NCBI RefSeq assembly: GCF_014839805.1
Contig: NC_051123.1
Coordinates: forward strand, 11,886,727-11,950,726
Direction: 5' to 3'
Length of the DNA stretch: 64,000 nucleotides
Origin: Manduca sexta
Lineage: Eukaryota > Arthropoda > Insecta > Lepidoptera > Sphingidae
In this document: piece by piece, positions 23,160 through 35,075 of the stretch
How positions within the stretch are numbered: the first letter of the stretch is position 1
Layout: each line of letters begins with the position of its first letter
Position numbers and translations under genes: made by a program
The notes under the pieces: generated by a model
What the model saw: the letters and a program-made list of their open reading frames with translations, nothing else
Told to the model about the DNA's origin: nothing
Databases searched by the model: none

Positions 23160-24030
23160 GACCGTCTCAATGGCATAATTGTGTTTCGCTCACGATACGA
23201 CTATCGCGCTGAGGAGTTACACCTCTGAGTACCACTGAAAAGGGGAAAAGTTGAGATGCTATATATATGTATGTAAGAAGTAGATTCAAGTAAACCTAAC
23301 GCAAAAACACAACTGATATTATTTGGTTCACAGTACAACTATCGCGCTGTGGTGTTACACTTCTGCCTACCCCTGAAAAGGGTAAAAGGTGTGATGCTAC
23401 ATATATGTATGTATGTAAAAAGTGGAGTCAACTAAACCCAACGCAAGAACACAACTAATGTGTTTCGCACGCAGTACGACTATCGCGATGAAATTATACG
23501 CCTCTGCCTACCCCTGACACGGGGAAAAGGTGTGATGCTATATATATTTATGTAAGAAGTAGATTCGAGGAAACCTAACGCAAAAACACAACTGATATAT
23601 TTGGCTCACAGTACGACTAGCGCGCTGTGGTGTAACACCTCTGCCTACCCCTGAAAAGGGGAAAAGGTGTGATGCTATATGTATGTATGTATGTAAGAAG
23701 TAGATTCAAGCAAACCTAACGCAAAAACACAACTGATATATTTCGATCATACTATAACTATTGCGCTGTGGTGTTACATCTCTGCCTACGCCTAAAAAGG
23801 GGAAAAGGTGTGATGCTATATACATATATGTATGTATGTAAGAAGTAGAGTCAATTAAACCCAATCCAAAAACACAACTGATATGTTTCACACACAGTAC
23901 GACTATCGCGATGAAATGTTACGCCTCTGCCTACCCCTGACACGGGAAAAAGATGTTACGCTATATGTATAAGTATGTGAGAAGTACAGTCAACCAAACT
24001 CAATGCAAAAACATAACTAAATACGTCACA
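23160..24030 (+). repeat. Satellite array, about six 140-bp units, trimeric order
   Basis: Six tandem units are recognised by the anchor CTATCGCG(C/A)TG at about 23201, 23339, 23479, 23618, 23757 and 23901. Each is followed by CTCTGCCTACCCCTGA, GGGGAAAAGGTGTGATGC, a TATG-rich run and an AACGCAAAAACACAACTGAT-like linker. Units 3 and 6 share CGATGAAAT, CACGGG and GAGTCAA variants, and units 2 and 5 share AACTAT in place of GACTAT. The array is therefore organised as two trimers of about 420 bp. The unit resembles the end of SINE-2 (CTCTGCCTACCCC, GGGGATAAA, TATG tail) and the first unit carries a SINE-like head (CTCAATGGCATAATTGTG). It is not a CRISPR array. Confidence 0.8.
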
Positions 24031-24099
24031 TGAAAGCTAAATTCGCGATTTCGTTTTCTTGGACGACATAAATATTCTAGTTTTTTTAATTTTAAAACC

Positions 24100-24298
24100 A
24101 AACTACCGAAGCGATCTTGAAAAAAAATTTATGGGACCAATCTGGAGAGAAATTCTTTCGAATAAAAAAAATATTTTCCAAATCGGTTCAGAAATGAGCG
24201 AGTTCTGAGGTAACAAACATAGAAAAAAAAAAAAAAAAAAAAAAATAAAATTCATGTCGAATTGATAACCTCCTCCTTTTTTTTGAAGTCGGTTAAAA
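24100..24298 (-). repeat. Dispersed repeat end with poly-A tract
   Basis: Contains AAATCGGTTCAGAAATGAGC, an A-run at 24222-24244, and the terminal motif read on the minus strand as AACCGACTTCAAAAAAAAGG. This type of end is common among lepidopteran interspersed repeats, and its terminal motif matches the ends of the inverted-repeat element at 22506-23140. The class is undetermined. Confidence 0.5.
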
Positions 24299-24886
24299 AC
24301 GTAACTAGGCAAACAACAATATTCAAATATTTACAAATAGAACACATTTAAAAGAATATTGGTCACAAAAAAGGTTACATTCTACAACAAATATCAATTT
24401 ATCCGACCAAAGGATCGAACCCAAACTCATTAAGGTGCAGAAAAAATACGCCTCCGATACAGCCGAATATGTCCTTTTTTTTGCAGTAGGTCAAAATCTA
24501 ATTCCATAAAAAACATATTACAAGCCAACAGCCATCGGATTACTTCACGAGTCAATTTCTGAAAGTTTATAATTATAAACAAAACTCGTCTACCCATAGA
24601 CAGATCTATACTTATATCCACTTTCACAAGTAACTTTATTTGCCGTAAGAAATAGGTCACGACGCGAAATATCATTGGCGCTATTCGTGAACTTTCGATA
24701 TTATATCGAGTGGAAGTCTTTAAAACCTAGTTCAAACGCTAGTATTTTAGTCAAGTAATGAGTAATTTAGTTACTAAACCTGTCAGTGTGTAATTGATTT
24801 CTTCGGTATTCAGGCCAAACCAGCCTTAAAGGTAGTCTGTCGGTGTGAGTATCGAGTATCAACGGTGTACATATTTACGCAGCTAG
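24299..24886. other. No gene recognised
   Basis: AT-rich sequence. The 81-codon minus-strand frame at 24430-24675 has no recognisable features. Confidence 0.35.
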
Positions 24887-25095
24887 TGAAAGGTAGCTGG
24901 TGAAAGGCTGATAGGTTAGCTAGGTTAGGGCTCATGTCCTCGCCGCTGAGGATCGCGACGCGTTATCCTTCTATTTCCCCCTACCTGCCAGCCCGAGCTG
25001 GTTACTTCGGTTTGTACCTTATTTTCATTATAGATTTTATACCTAATTTAAAATGTTCATAGTTTTGCAACTTTGTTCGCCTACGTAATAAATTG
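24887..25095 (+). repeat. LINE-D 3' end fragment
   Basis: Matches 45640-45966 (opposite strand). It shares GTTAGCTAGGTTAGGGCT, a GAGGATCGCGACGCGTT block, CCTGCCAGCCCGAGCTGG, and a terminal TTGTTCGCCTACGTAATAAA. These read as the 3' UTR of a non-LTR retrotransposon ending in AATAAAG-type sequence. No coding part remains. Confidence 0.6.
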
Positions 25096-26222
25096 AAAAG
25101 AAAACAGCTCTTCCACACTTAGTACAGGAATATTTATTTCTTACACTTTTACATTTACCACTTACTAGACACTACTTTCGCTTCCGATGCTCAAACAGAA
25201 CTGTCTGACTTTGCGCCAGCAAGCCGAACATCACCTCTGTTTTTATACTACCCACTTTAACGTTAACATCAAATTGTGTACTTTTTTAAATTTAAGATCA
25301 TAATTGCAAGCTAAATGCGACAATATGTTTTTGGATGTTATTTTAATATGTTAATTTTGTTTTAATATTCCATAATATTCAGAAATCATGACAAAATAAA
25401 GTATTTTATTTTATTTTATGTCAAGCCAAGCAGGCACTGTTATGTTCAAGATGTAATGACATTGTAGCCAAAGTAATAACTATGCTTTATAAAAAATAAC
25501 ATCTGTTTTGTTCAAACGAATCTTAGTGTCCTCAGTGTTTTTTGCTTTATACCGTGATACTAAGAATAATATCGCCTTATATATACTGCCCACTTACATC
25601 AAGAGCCATGTTGTCACTTTGCTGTATACGTATAAAAGAAAACAATATTTGATAAATACTACATGGTTTTGAACCTACGAACCATTGTCTCGGTAGTCCA
25701 TGCCATTCACAACTAGGCTTTCATGATACTTAAGTACTTTATCACTTAATTCACATAAATAAAAATGGCTGAATGACAATGTAAACCTTACTTACCTTAT
25801 GTTAAATTAATAGTTTTGTTCGGATCTGTCCGTTACATCAAACCTAATATCTATAGTTATAAGCGGGTAGATATATAGAAATTTACTTTTCTTTTTCTGA
25901 TTGTAGAATGGATTGTAGCCAGAGTCGGGGATATAAAGCTATTTACGTTTGGTATTATGATGCTAATCCCGAACATTATAAATATGGTAATGAAGTAACT
26001 TTTTACAACGCTTCGAATATATTTGGCAAAAGTTATACAATTTCGTACTTTATGTTTTGGTAATAAATTTTGTTTTTCTACTATACATATTAATCATCCC
26101 GATTGATCTATAAATTGTAGTCGATAAGCTATTTGAATTATATGAATAGTGATAAAAACTATTCTGCTTTTTATTTGTTTTGCTGCGATCGAAAACAAAC
26201 TTTATACTCCGTATCGATTAAC
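25096..26222. other. No gene recognised; LINE-like tail and SINE-1 head fragment
   Basis: AT-rich DNA with two small repeats. The first is a tail of the form AATAAAGTATTTTATTTTAT at 25391-25420, typical of LINE 3' ends here. The second is a minus-strand SINE-1 head fragment at about 25663-25727, with a box-B-like GGTTTTGAACC and CAACTAGGCT in the same order as at 4309-4617. No gene is supported. Confidence 0.4.
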
Positions 26223-26482
26223 TTTTTTTTTGTTATACGGGTATAGCAAAGTGACCCCACTACACCGAATAGTAACTGGAGTGTGGTCCAACAGAATGTC
26301 GACAGACGAGAGATGATTACCCCTCGGCAGTCGATACAACTTTGCCGGCCTGTTGGAACCGGATATACATACACAGGCTGATCCCGGAACGTGATACACT
26401 TACATAGGCCACTATGGCGGGTTTTAACACTTTGTTGTAACACGGTGGTCGCTATCCGAGCGGATATAAAATATATCCTACC
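26223..26482 (-). repeat. DR-A dispersed repeat, full length, minus strand
   Basis: One of the best copies. The T-run at 26223 is the reverse complement of the A-rich end. GCAAAGTGACCCCACT, GTCGACAGACGAGAGATGAT, CCTCGGCAGTCGATAC, GCCGGCCTGTTGGAACCGGA, CTGATCCCGGAACG and CGAGCGGATATAAAATATAT then follow in order. Two overlapping open frames here are by-products of the repeat. Confidence 0.8.
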
Positions 26483-26895
26483 TTCATATCGAACTTTAAA
26501 AAAATAATTAGATCGCCATTTGTTCATCCTATTTGCTCATAATCTCTATTGTATATTTACTTTTCCATAAGACTTGATGTACAATAAAAAAATTAATTAA
26601 ATAAATAATTAGGTTGCATAGTGGTAATACGGAAGCTAATCTACCATACTCCAAGAATGAATATTTTGTCAATTTTGACTTTGAAGCATTAAGGCGAAGA
26701 AATGTCCATGAGCAAATCGTTCTACTTTTCGAAACGACAGAAATAAAACTATAAAATTAATATCGCGAAAGTCAAAAATTAATTATCGAAAAGAGGAAAT
26801 TTATATTTAAAATGACTCTTTGAATGGTCCCAATATTAAAATTGTTTTAATATTACTGCTTTTAAATCAAATCCTTACCACTGAAGCCAAAGATA
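26483..26895. other. No gene recognised
   Basis: AT-rich spacer between a DR-A copy and a DR-C copy. Nothing identifiable. Confidence 0.4.
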
Positions 26896-27145
26896 TTTTT
26901 TTATTGCTTTGAAAAACGAGACGAGCTTGCCGTTTGCTTGACGGTAAGCGATACGACCGCCCATAAACAGTAGAAACACCATCCAAATACTTGAATTACA
27001 ATGTATTATTTGGTATTCCACTGCGCTCGCCATCCTGAGACATGAGCTGGAACATATCAGTGACTACACACTGCTACTTGGCGGCAAAAATAGACATTGC
27101 GGTGGTACCTACCCCAGCGGACGCTCACATATGAGAGACCTACCA
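26896..27145 (-). repeat. DR-C dispersed repeat, minus strand
   Basis: Reverse-complement copy of a repeat of about 300 bp whose 3' end reads GGCAAGCTCGTCTCGT, TTCAAAGCAATAAAAAA. Blocks shared with the copies at 41313, 49318 and 56338 include GAGCGCAGTGGAATACCAAA and GTTTCTACTGTTTATGGGCG. The A-rich terminus suggests a retroposon. Confidence 0.7.
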
Positions 27146-28088
27146 CAAGTATATTGATGTTGAGAAGAAAATATGCATAAAACTCAAAAATCACGTAGCC
27201 TACATTCAAACTACTCGTTGTACATAAATGTAATGTTATCGGTAAATCGGAGTATGTTTTTGCGTAGCCAAATATCGATGTTCTATTTCCCTTTATTGCC
27301 CGCAGCGGCGGCCATAATAATAAATCGCAGCTAAATGAACACGCCAAACTGTCGTGATTGGTTATTTTTGCAGTCAATTCGTTGCTACTAAATCTAATTT
27401 ACTAATTTAGATAACCTTTTGCCTTAAAACTACTGCATGCGAAAATAAAATGCGATGTGTTTGTGTGATTCATATTTTTTTCTCATCGGAATAAATTACT
27501 GGGATAAAAGTAGGCTATTTGTGTATCCAGGGCACGGTCTATCCGAGTACTAAATGTCATCCAAATTCGTTCAATTCAAAATTAGATGTTTCTGCGTTCA
27601 CTTCTAACATTGAGACATTTTCACAAACATTCTCATTTATAATATTAGTAAAAGTAAAAAGTAAGATAAGACTATACTGAAGGACGAAAGTTCCTCGTAA
27701 TTTATACACAGAAAATATGTCTTCATCACACGCGATGACAATATAATATAAAATTTTATCTTTAAAATTTAAACCATGTAACAATTAATATACCTTCACC
27801 AACCTAATTCATCAAAATTTCTCTCACAAGGACCCCGAACCTCACTTTCATAACGTTGCGATAAATCTCGCATGTTCGACATGTGATACCAAAACTATTC
27901 ATAATAACCGCTATCGGAATGGAATCATACAATTTTGTTTCGGTCAAAGGAGCGCGGGCGGCCGCGGAACAAGCAAATGAGATTAAAGTGGCGCAGTCGA
28001 AGCTTTTAACGTGGCGGACACACGCGCGGCGCAATATTATATCAATGTATAGTTGACAGGATATTATAAGTTACTTGTATTTTATGTC
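27146..28088. other. No gene recognised; DR-F fragment and GC islet
   Basis: A DR-F-like fragment at about 27500-27580 carries ACTGGGATAAAAGTAGGCTA and ATGTCATCCAAATTCGTTCA. A GC-rich islet occurs at 27948-28032 (GCGCGGGCGGCCGCGG). The open frames at 27057-27377, 27557-27784 and 27804-28034 have no recognised domains. Confidence 0.35.
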
Positions 28089-28132
28089 TAACACTGGCCG
28101 CTATGGGCTTTGGCCCATGTGGCCAGTGGTTA
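28089..28132. other. Strong imperfect hairpin
   Basis: CACTGGCC (28092-28099) pairs with GGCCAGTG (28121-28128), and ATGGGC (28103-28108) pairs with GCCCAT (28113-28118) around a TTTG loop. A 3/2-nt internal loop lies between the stems, and the outer TAA/TTA can pair with one bulge. The hairpin is GC-rich in an AT-rich setting. Its function is unknown. It could be the core of a decayed palindromic element or a structured RNA. Confidence 0.6.
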
Positions 28133-31100
28133 TATTGAGAAATAGACAGTAATACAAATCTATCATCAAGAAACATGCTATATGGTGGCAAACATATTAT
28201 CATTTATTATCAGTTGTTCTGTTTGTTTCATTGAAATTATAACATTTTTTTAATCATTTACTAGTGTTAATTACCAAAACAACCCTTTTGCGGTATTGAC
28301 AAGTTGCACAAATTCAAAGTACTTTTTTATTTTGTAACTCAATAGAGGTATCTGTATCAATTCAATTTGAAAAGTCAAGTTCCTTTTGGGCTTGAAACAG
28401 TATCGAATCAACGAACTATCATAATAATTGTGACTAGGCTATTCACGTTTAATATTACCAAAATGGAGGCGTGTATGAAATCACAGGGCTGGCCAGTATC
28501 GCAGTGGCTCCGTAATTGCGTCGGGTTATCGATGCCTGTTACACTATTAATTATAATAATTGCCGAATTGTAATAGATTGGGATAATTGTGCTCCCGGTA
28601 ATTGGTTATGAAAATTGGATGTTCGGGTTTGATTCTGAACTCGGTTTCAAATTAGCCATTGATTTGGGTTTGAAAAGACTCATAGTATGCGGTTTATACG
28701 CCTGTACATACTACATAGTGGTATTACGGCTGTTTAAGATAGGTCGCTAGCAGTGACGAATGGTCTATATAAACGGATACTACCTATTTCACTTTCATAA
28801 TATATGTAACCTATTAAAATGAATTATATTATTAGATAAGAAATAAGTAATATTTATAGCAAAGTGAGGTAAAATCCAATTATGATTAGTATTAGTACCT
28901 ATGATTTGTGTCGACTTCCCTTTAAAGAAATTTCAAAATATAATACGTATTAATACTTACATTTTGTGTCGACTTCCCTTTCGGGAAATTTCACCCTTCG
29001 CCACTGATCACTAGTGCCCGACGGACTCTCTATGCTGGTGTATTTGGCTTATTTTTTCCTGCCAAACAGTATGCGAAATCGTAGCGCTTAGTTCGAAAGA
29101 CATTGTAGCTAGAAAGTGGATTATTTGTAGATATCTTATATTGCTGGATTATCGAAGAAATATAGATGTGGATTGTAAGTTAAAGTTCTTAGTGTTGGTA
29201 CTAGCTGTCGTGAACCTTACTATCATGTAAGATTGCTTCGCTTGTCATTTAGTTGTACAAAAGAATAAGATACACTTACATTAAATGTCGTTTTTAATAA
29301 TTGATCTCAATCGCATTTTTTATCATTAAATAAAATGTACCAATCAGAGCAAAGCTTTTTTTGACATACAAATGAGTTATTTTGATTAATTCAACTTTGG
29401 AAAGAGATTAAAGATTGAGATTGGGATCGTTTATTTTGATTAGTTTATTCTTGTGATAGGATTGAAAACTAAACATCGGTTGATTGGAGAGGTAGGAAAA
29501 CATTGTACACTCTACCATCACCCCGCTGAGTACAGCCTCGTCTGCATATTCAGATATTTTTGTTCGTAAAACCTCTCGCACTCCGTACGATGCTATTGTC
29601 AACAACACACGCACGTTCACGTATTGAGAGGCAATTAGTTTATGTAAATAGAAACCGAAGCAATCATAACAGAACCAATATCGGTGCTGTGACTACGGCC
29701 GGTCGTTGACCACATAGAGTCGACGTGCGGGCGAAGTGCGGTCGAGCTGTAGTCTAGACTCCGTCGAGACATAGTACCTGATATTACACTCCATTTATAC
29801 TGGCAGTGGTATCCTTCTTTGGCGGCATGTGACCTTTAGTCTTGATGTAAGGGTTCCCAAAGCGGGTGTCACATACTCTTAAGGCGAATAAAATAACACG
29901 CTAGAGAATTCAAGTTATACCATATTCTAATCAACAAAACCCCATTTTATATACACTTATATATATTCCTACTATTACATGCAGGTGAAGTTGAATTATT
30001 TTATGCTCAAACGCGCAAATTATTTAGGCTACTGTTGCGATTATGAAAATTTCTATACTACCTTATTTCTGCGTGCGTTAGGCCTTTTTTATCCCAGGAA
30101 GTATTACGAGCAAATCTTGGTCTACAAATAAAACTGTAAGCCATCCGCCATACATTTATAAACAAGTGCTGTGCCCGCGGGTCGGATGCGGGCGGCGTAC
30201 AAGAATACCGGCCGGCCGCTATCGGAGTCGCGTGCCCCACACAGTAGTAAAGACTAGATGGATCATCCTGGTAAACTTATACATGTGAAAGAAGTGTCAC
30301 TTTAAAGTCTCTTTAGTAAAGGGTGTAAGGGACTAGAGAATCCGTGACACACTCAAATGTGATCCTCTTAATTTCCATTAAATCAGTAATCTAGTCATAA
30401 TTCCTCTGTTTTGGTATATGTAGTGAAGATCTGGCGATATAACCATTTTGGTTTCTTTTTTAAAGGAAGTAATCATAACAAATTAAAAATTTCTAATGAT
30501 TTATTATCGGTATCTTTAGCAATTACACCATTCTAAAATTGTTATTACCTGTTTATTCATATGGTACCATAATATACCTAACCACTTATGAAAGCAACAC
30601 GTACACTAATCTAGCGATTAAGACGTGCAATCACGTTGAAGAACAAACCGCGCTCCGTCACCACACGTCGACGCGGCATCTAGACGCCTGTCGCAGCTCA
30701 CAGCTCGTGAAATATAAACGAGTTGTGGGAAGTGTGCCCATCTACATGCTATTGTGATAGATATGTATAGTTCAGTGATCGAATAGAGATGAACTTTGAA
30801 TAAATTTGCTAAGCAAAGTTGAAGCACTTGTGTTGCAGAGAGGGGGATAGCAGTAATCTATACGTATTATTGTAAAGAAGTAAATATAAGTTTTCGTTAC
30901 TAATAACTACTGAAATTGCTAAAATAATTATACATTTTTTACTAATATAAAATTTTATTTAAATTTTATAAGGTGTAATGATTTTAGAAGGGATTCAACT
31001 TGATCCGACGGTGTCTCGGTTTAAACTCTTTCTACCAACAGCATTCATGGTATAATACCTCATGTGTGCTTACATGTTCTACACATCACAATTGCATAAA

Positions 31101-31518
31101 AAATACAGAGATACTAGATATATCTATACCCGACAAAATTATAACTTAATCCTATAACTTTATAGGTAGAATTCATATAGTTTCATACTTTCTTTATTTT
31201 TTATTTGACTTATCTCACTATCTTAAACTCAAGCGATTTACTCTTTTGGTCAGTTAAAGAAACCTCTCCTTGTAGAATGCAGAATGTAATTTTAGAATAC
31301 TTTCAATTATTTTTCTCATAGTTAAATACCAGCACTAAGTTTCTTCATAATTACAGAATAATAAGAAGCGTATTGTGAAAGTTCCATGAACTTCCTGCTC
31401 CAACAATCTCTAGAAGTTTCAGTTTGCTTCAACTCTAAAGCGGGAAACACCGCGGAGGGTTACCTCTGGAACATTTTGACGTGATTACAGTCGCTCGTCA
31501 CGGTATTGATGCTTTTTA
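28133..31518. other. No gene recognised; short tandem duplication and GC islets
   Basis: Mostly AT-rich. A duplicated segment of about 59 bp lies at 28898-28993, both copies containing TTTGTGTCGACTTCCCTTT and AAATTTCA. GC-rich islets lie at about 29695-29770 and 30165-30240. The open frames at 28367-28573, 29408-29620, 30058-30240 and 30539-30757 show no recognisable features. Confidence 0.35.
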
Positions 31519-31580
31519 GGTTTAAACTTTTTAGGTTTTGACCTTCGTCTCGGCAGTCCTTTCATTCCCAACTATCTTGC
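31519..31580 (-). repeat. SINE-1 head fragment (weak)
   Basis: Read on the minus strand this short stretch keeps GACTGCCGAGACGAAGGTC in the order of the SINE-1 tRNA-like head at 4617-4560. The body is not recognisable, so the assignment is tentative. Confidence 0.35.
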
Positions 31581-32228
31581 ACTTTTTTTGTTCCTCTCTT
31601 AAGATATCATATTATATGGAAACGGTGTGACCGTATGCTTTTTGTGACGGTTCTTAAGATGCGATAATATAATGGCATAATAAGAATAATATGGTATTAG
31701 ACTGCATTTCGTACTTGATTTGATGTTTGAAACCCAGACTCAAGTGGGTGTGAGGCAGTCAGTCTACAGAAAACAAAATTTTGTAATTTAAAATTCTAAC
31801 GGTGCACAATAATTGTTTAAATTGCAACCTAAAGATCGAGACCACAGCGTGCAAATTAACGCTTATCTGGTTTCAGGCTTACACTCAACTGTCAAAGAAC
31901 AAGGAAAAAACGGAACCGCGACCAACAAAGCAATTAGTCACGGCGGAGTTGAAACTTACTCGACCACGTTTTCTAATTAAAACAATTTGAAAGTTCACCA
32001 AACTCGCGGAGTTTTTAAGCGTAGCCGACGTCCTTCGGTTCGCATTCTTTCTATCCGAGGATAAAGTGATATATAATAACAGGAGACTTCTCGTTTCTCT
32101 GTATACTTTGCTGTAATTGACGGGTCTGAATTGTAACAAAGAGATAATCTGGTTTACAAAATATAGCAATTCCTGATATAACATATCGTACATAATTTTA
32201 TTAGTTGGTAGCCAACAAGTACACACAC
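31581..32228. other. No gene recognised
   Basis: AT-rich. The 113-codon minus-strand frame at 31885-32226 has no recognised domain and overlaps an opposing chance frame. Confidence 0.35.
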
Positions 32229-32467
32229 TTACGCCTTATATACTCGAAGGGGTAAGCAAAGCGGGAACTAATCCACCCACTTTTCGCCATATATATTCCG
32301 TCCGTGCTGTGGTAAGGAGCCTATCACCATATCGGGCACAAATTCGAGACTTTGGGCCAGTACTGAACAGAAATTCATTATTTCTTTACCCGAACTGGAA
32401 TTCGAGCCCAAGACTTCAGAGCGGTGGTCGTATCAGCCACACAAAATAATTATGCCACGGAGACAGT
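32229..32467 (-). repeat. SINE-2, minus strand
   Basis: Reverse complement of SINE-2. CGAAGGGGTAAGCAAAG is the tail side, followed by CCCACTTTTCGCC, CCTATCACCATATCGGGCAC, and a head-side GAGCCCAAGACTTCAGAGCG with a degenerate box B. It ends ATGCCACGGAGACAGT. Over most of its length it aligns with 57679-57930. Confidence 0.7.
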
Positions 32468-34810
32468 AAACACACTCCTGAGTAATAAATAGAACTTAAT
32501 CAGTCAATATGATTTTGGTAAAGTAGTCAGCAAACAGGCAAACCATTTAATATTTCCTGAACAACTAAATAACCTTACTATTAACAATAAAATACATAGA
32601 ACTGTAAATTTCCCTCAAGTCTACGCAAGCTACCTTTTATATGAAATCAATTGTATTTCGTTACTGCATCGATGTAGCTAGAGGTCAGTTTATTACATTT
32701 GAGCTTCAATTCCATTGAATTTCGATAAAAGTACATTCTGTACAATACATCGTATCGGATTTAAAATGAAGTTAATAGATGAAACTTCAGGTAAAATTAT
32801 TCAATAATGGAGCAAAAACAGAAACTAATTATTGCTCCTGACTTCGCTCGCGTGAGGTCCTTTCCCGGTACTGAACTACTATGTACTTTTCCGATATAAG
32901 AGGAAGTAACGTACTATATGCTAGCTTAATTGAATTACTGTAGTTCCATAACGCCAGCTGTTAAGAAATCACACTAAAACTGTAATATGTCCTACGAGAG
33001 GTAGTCACCGGAATAAAAATCCCATATGATAATACAGGACTTCAAGTGCCAAATTTCTTCCAAATCCTTTCATCCGTTCACAACCTTTTACATGAAAATA
33101 TATCCTACAATATTTTCCACTTCAACGGCCTCTTCTTCTATAAATAATTAATAGTTCATAATTAATTAACGAAATATAAACGGGTAGCTTCAAAGAACCA
33201 GAAATGCATGCCCCGTGACCTTCTCAAAATGTATGTTAAAGCCCTTAAAGTTAGACAACTATTAAAAAAAAAATAGTATCTAATTGAAAGTACTCACAAG
33301 TGACAATAAGTATAATCTCATTCTTTCTTTTTCATAGTTTATATCTGTTTTCTCCTTCCACGAGCATGAAATGCTCTCAAAATACAAGCAAGCAGTCAGT
33401 TCCCGTTAAAAGATATATTAAAATTTCCAATATTGTGCAGCAAAAGTTGTTTGACATATTCAAATACGTCAAACGTTCAGGATTTAGCATATTGTGTGCG
33501 TCCAACAGAAGCGACAAAGTAAAAACACAAAGCCGCGGGCGCGCGTGGCATGATTGCGTCACACACACACACACACACATACCGGTGAGGGGAGAGGCGA
33601 CAGTCCTAACTACACTAGTTGTACAACTGATTTGGCTTCTATTTTTCAGCCGGCCTAGAATGTGTGCTACGATAAAATTTTGTCGACTATGTTTTACGTG
33701 TTTTTATCGTTTATCTCTATATGTCTAATGACATTAACTGCTCATTTTTTTTACTTGTTATGGGAAAAGTAGTGGAAATGTTAAAATATAACATTAAATT
33801 ATATAGGCTATTAAATACCTAGCCATTTCTTCGGAGTAACCAGCTAATCCATACCCTTATGTAGACTGACCTGGCCTGGCTCAGTAAAAATATGTTCAGT
33901 TTCCTTACTGCCTCCCGCACTGTGTCCCTCGAATAGTGGGTAACGGACACAGCCGTCACATTGTTACCAAGTTGTCCGTCGCGTCCAGCGCTCTTGCAAC
34001 TTCGGATCCGCCCGGGAATGCGCGCCGATTGAGCAAACTCACGCGACCTGGTTTGCATTTTATACAAAATATTAGGTATTAAGTGTTATGCGTGACTTCG
34101 CCTGCGTTAAAAGCCTTTCCCGTTACAAAACACTAAAAATCCCTGTATCGATTTACATAACGTCATTTGCAAGATGCCAACGCCATCTATCTAACAAAAT
34201 ATTTAGAACAAAATCAATTATTGCCTACGGGAGCGGGTTACCGGGATAAAATAAAGCCTATGTGTTAATTAAGGACACGGTCAATGTGTAAGCCAAATTT
34301 CATGTAAATCCGTTAAGTTGTATTTGAGTTTACTTCTAACAAACATTCCAACATTTTTAAAAATATCAGATGTTGCTCGCGAAACCTATATCTTCTTTCC
34401 CGGGATAAAATTTCTACTGTATAAGTTTCTGAGACAAAAACGAGTCTATTATATAACGATATAATATATCTGTCCGTATATTTCAGTCTAATCCATCCAG
34501 ACATTTATACATATACATTATGTACACATTTAAACATTAACCTAAAGCTTCATCAAATATAGATCTATTATAATTGTGAATAATTGTTCGTCACATAGCG
34601 TTCTAATATTAGAAATGTAATGTATATGAATGTTCTACGTCAGATTGTCTGACAGTGATAAATAAATGAAACCACTGAATTATTTTGGGTAAAATTAACG
34701 CATTAATCAAATAAAATGTATTTACTAACTACACAGAATGAAACTAAATAGTTATTATCATGGCTCCATTCGACCATTCGCCCCTCAGAAAAGATCGAGA
34801 TATAACTATA
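32468..34810. other. No gene recognised; two DR-F copies and a CA microsatellite
   Basis: DR-F-like repeats lie at about 32828-33080 (GACTTCGCTCGCGTGAGGTC, then ACCGGAATAAAA and CCAAATCCTTTCATCCGTTCA) and 34086-34345 (GACTTCGCCTGCGTT, TACCGGGATAAAATAAAGCC, TTTCATGTAAATCCGTT). A perfect CA run is at 33560-33579 beside a GC-rich islet. The 142-codon frame at 33300-33728 spans this microsatellite and is judged to be chance. Confidence 0.4.
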
Positions 34811-34883
34811 AGTACTGACCATAGGCGGTAGAAATAGACATGATTGCGGAAGTGCCCAGCGGAAGACCCGCATACGAGAGACG
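34811..34883 (-). repeat. DR-C fragment
   Basis: Short minus-strand fragment matching 27060-27140: GGCGGTAGAAATAGACATG, AGTGCCCAGCGGA, CATACGAGAGAC. It has no A-rich end. Confidence 0.5.
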
Positions 34884-34972
34884 TAGCGCCTAAAATGCAA
34901 GCATCATAGTCGGAGTACTCACTTTCCCAAGGTATGACAAATAAACTTAAAAGTGAAATTCTATAATAATTT

Positions 34973-35075
34973 TCTAATGTTTTCGCGAATGTTAGACATT
35001 AAAATGAAACTATTTTACAGATTTTATCGCGGTTTTTATAATGTCGAAAGTCTTTGAAGCGCCGGGAGAGAATAA
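34973..35075 (+). repeat. DR-G fragment
   Basis: Carries TTTTCGCGAATGTTAGACAT, TTTTATCGCGGTTTTTATAA and GTCTTTGAAGCGCCGGGAGA. It links the blocks seen separately at 831-935 and 60430-60570, which is how the family was recognised. Confidence 0.5.

Noticed and set aside
23160..24030. Array resembling a CRISPR or direct-repeat locus
   Set aside because: Units are contiguous variants of one sequence of about 140 bp without unique spacers, in a eukaryotic setting. It is a satellite.
26171..26527. Minus-strand open frames of 118 and 65 codons
   Set aside because: They are translations of a DR-A repeat copy. Other DR-A copies do not keep the frames.
33300..33728. Plus-strand open frame of 142 codons
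   Set aside because: It runs through a CA microsatellite (encoding repeated His-Thr), has no recognisable domain, and overlaps an equally open minus-strand frame.
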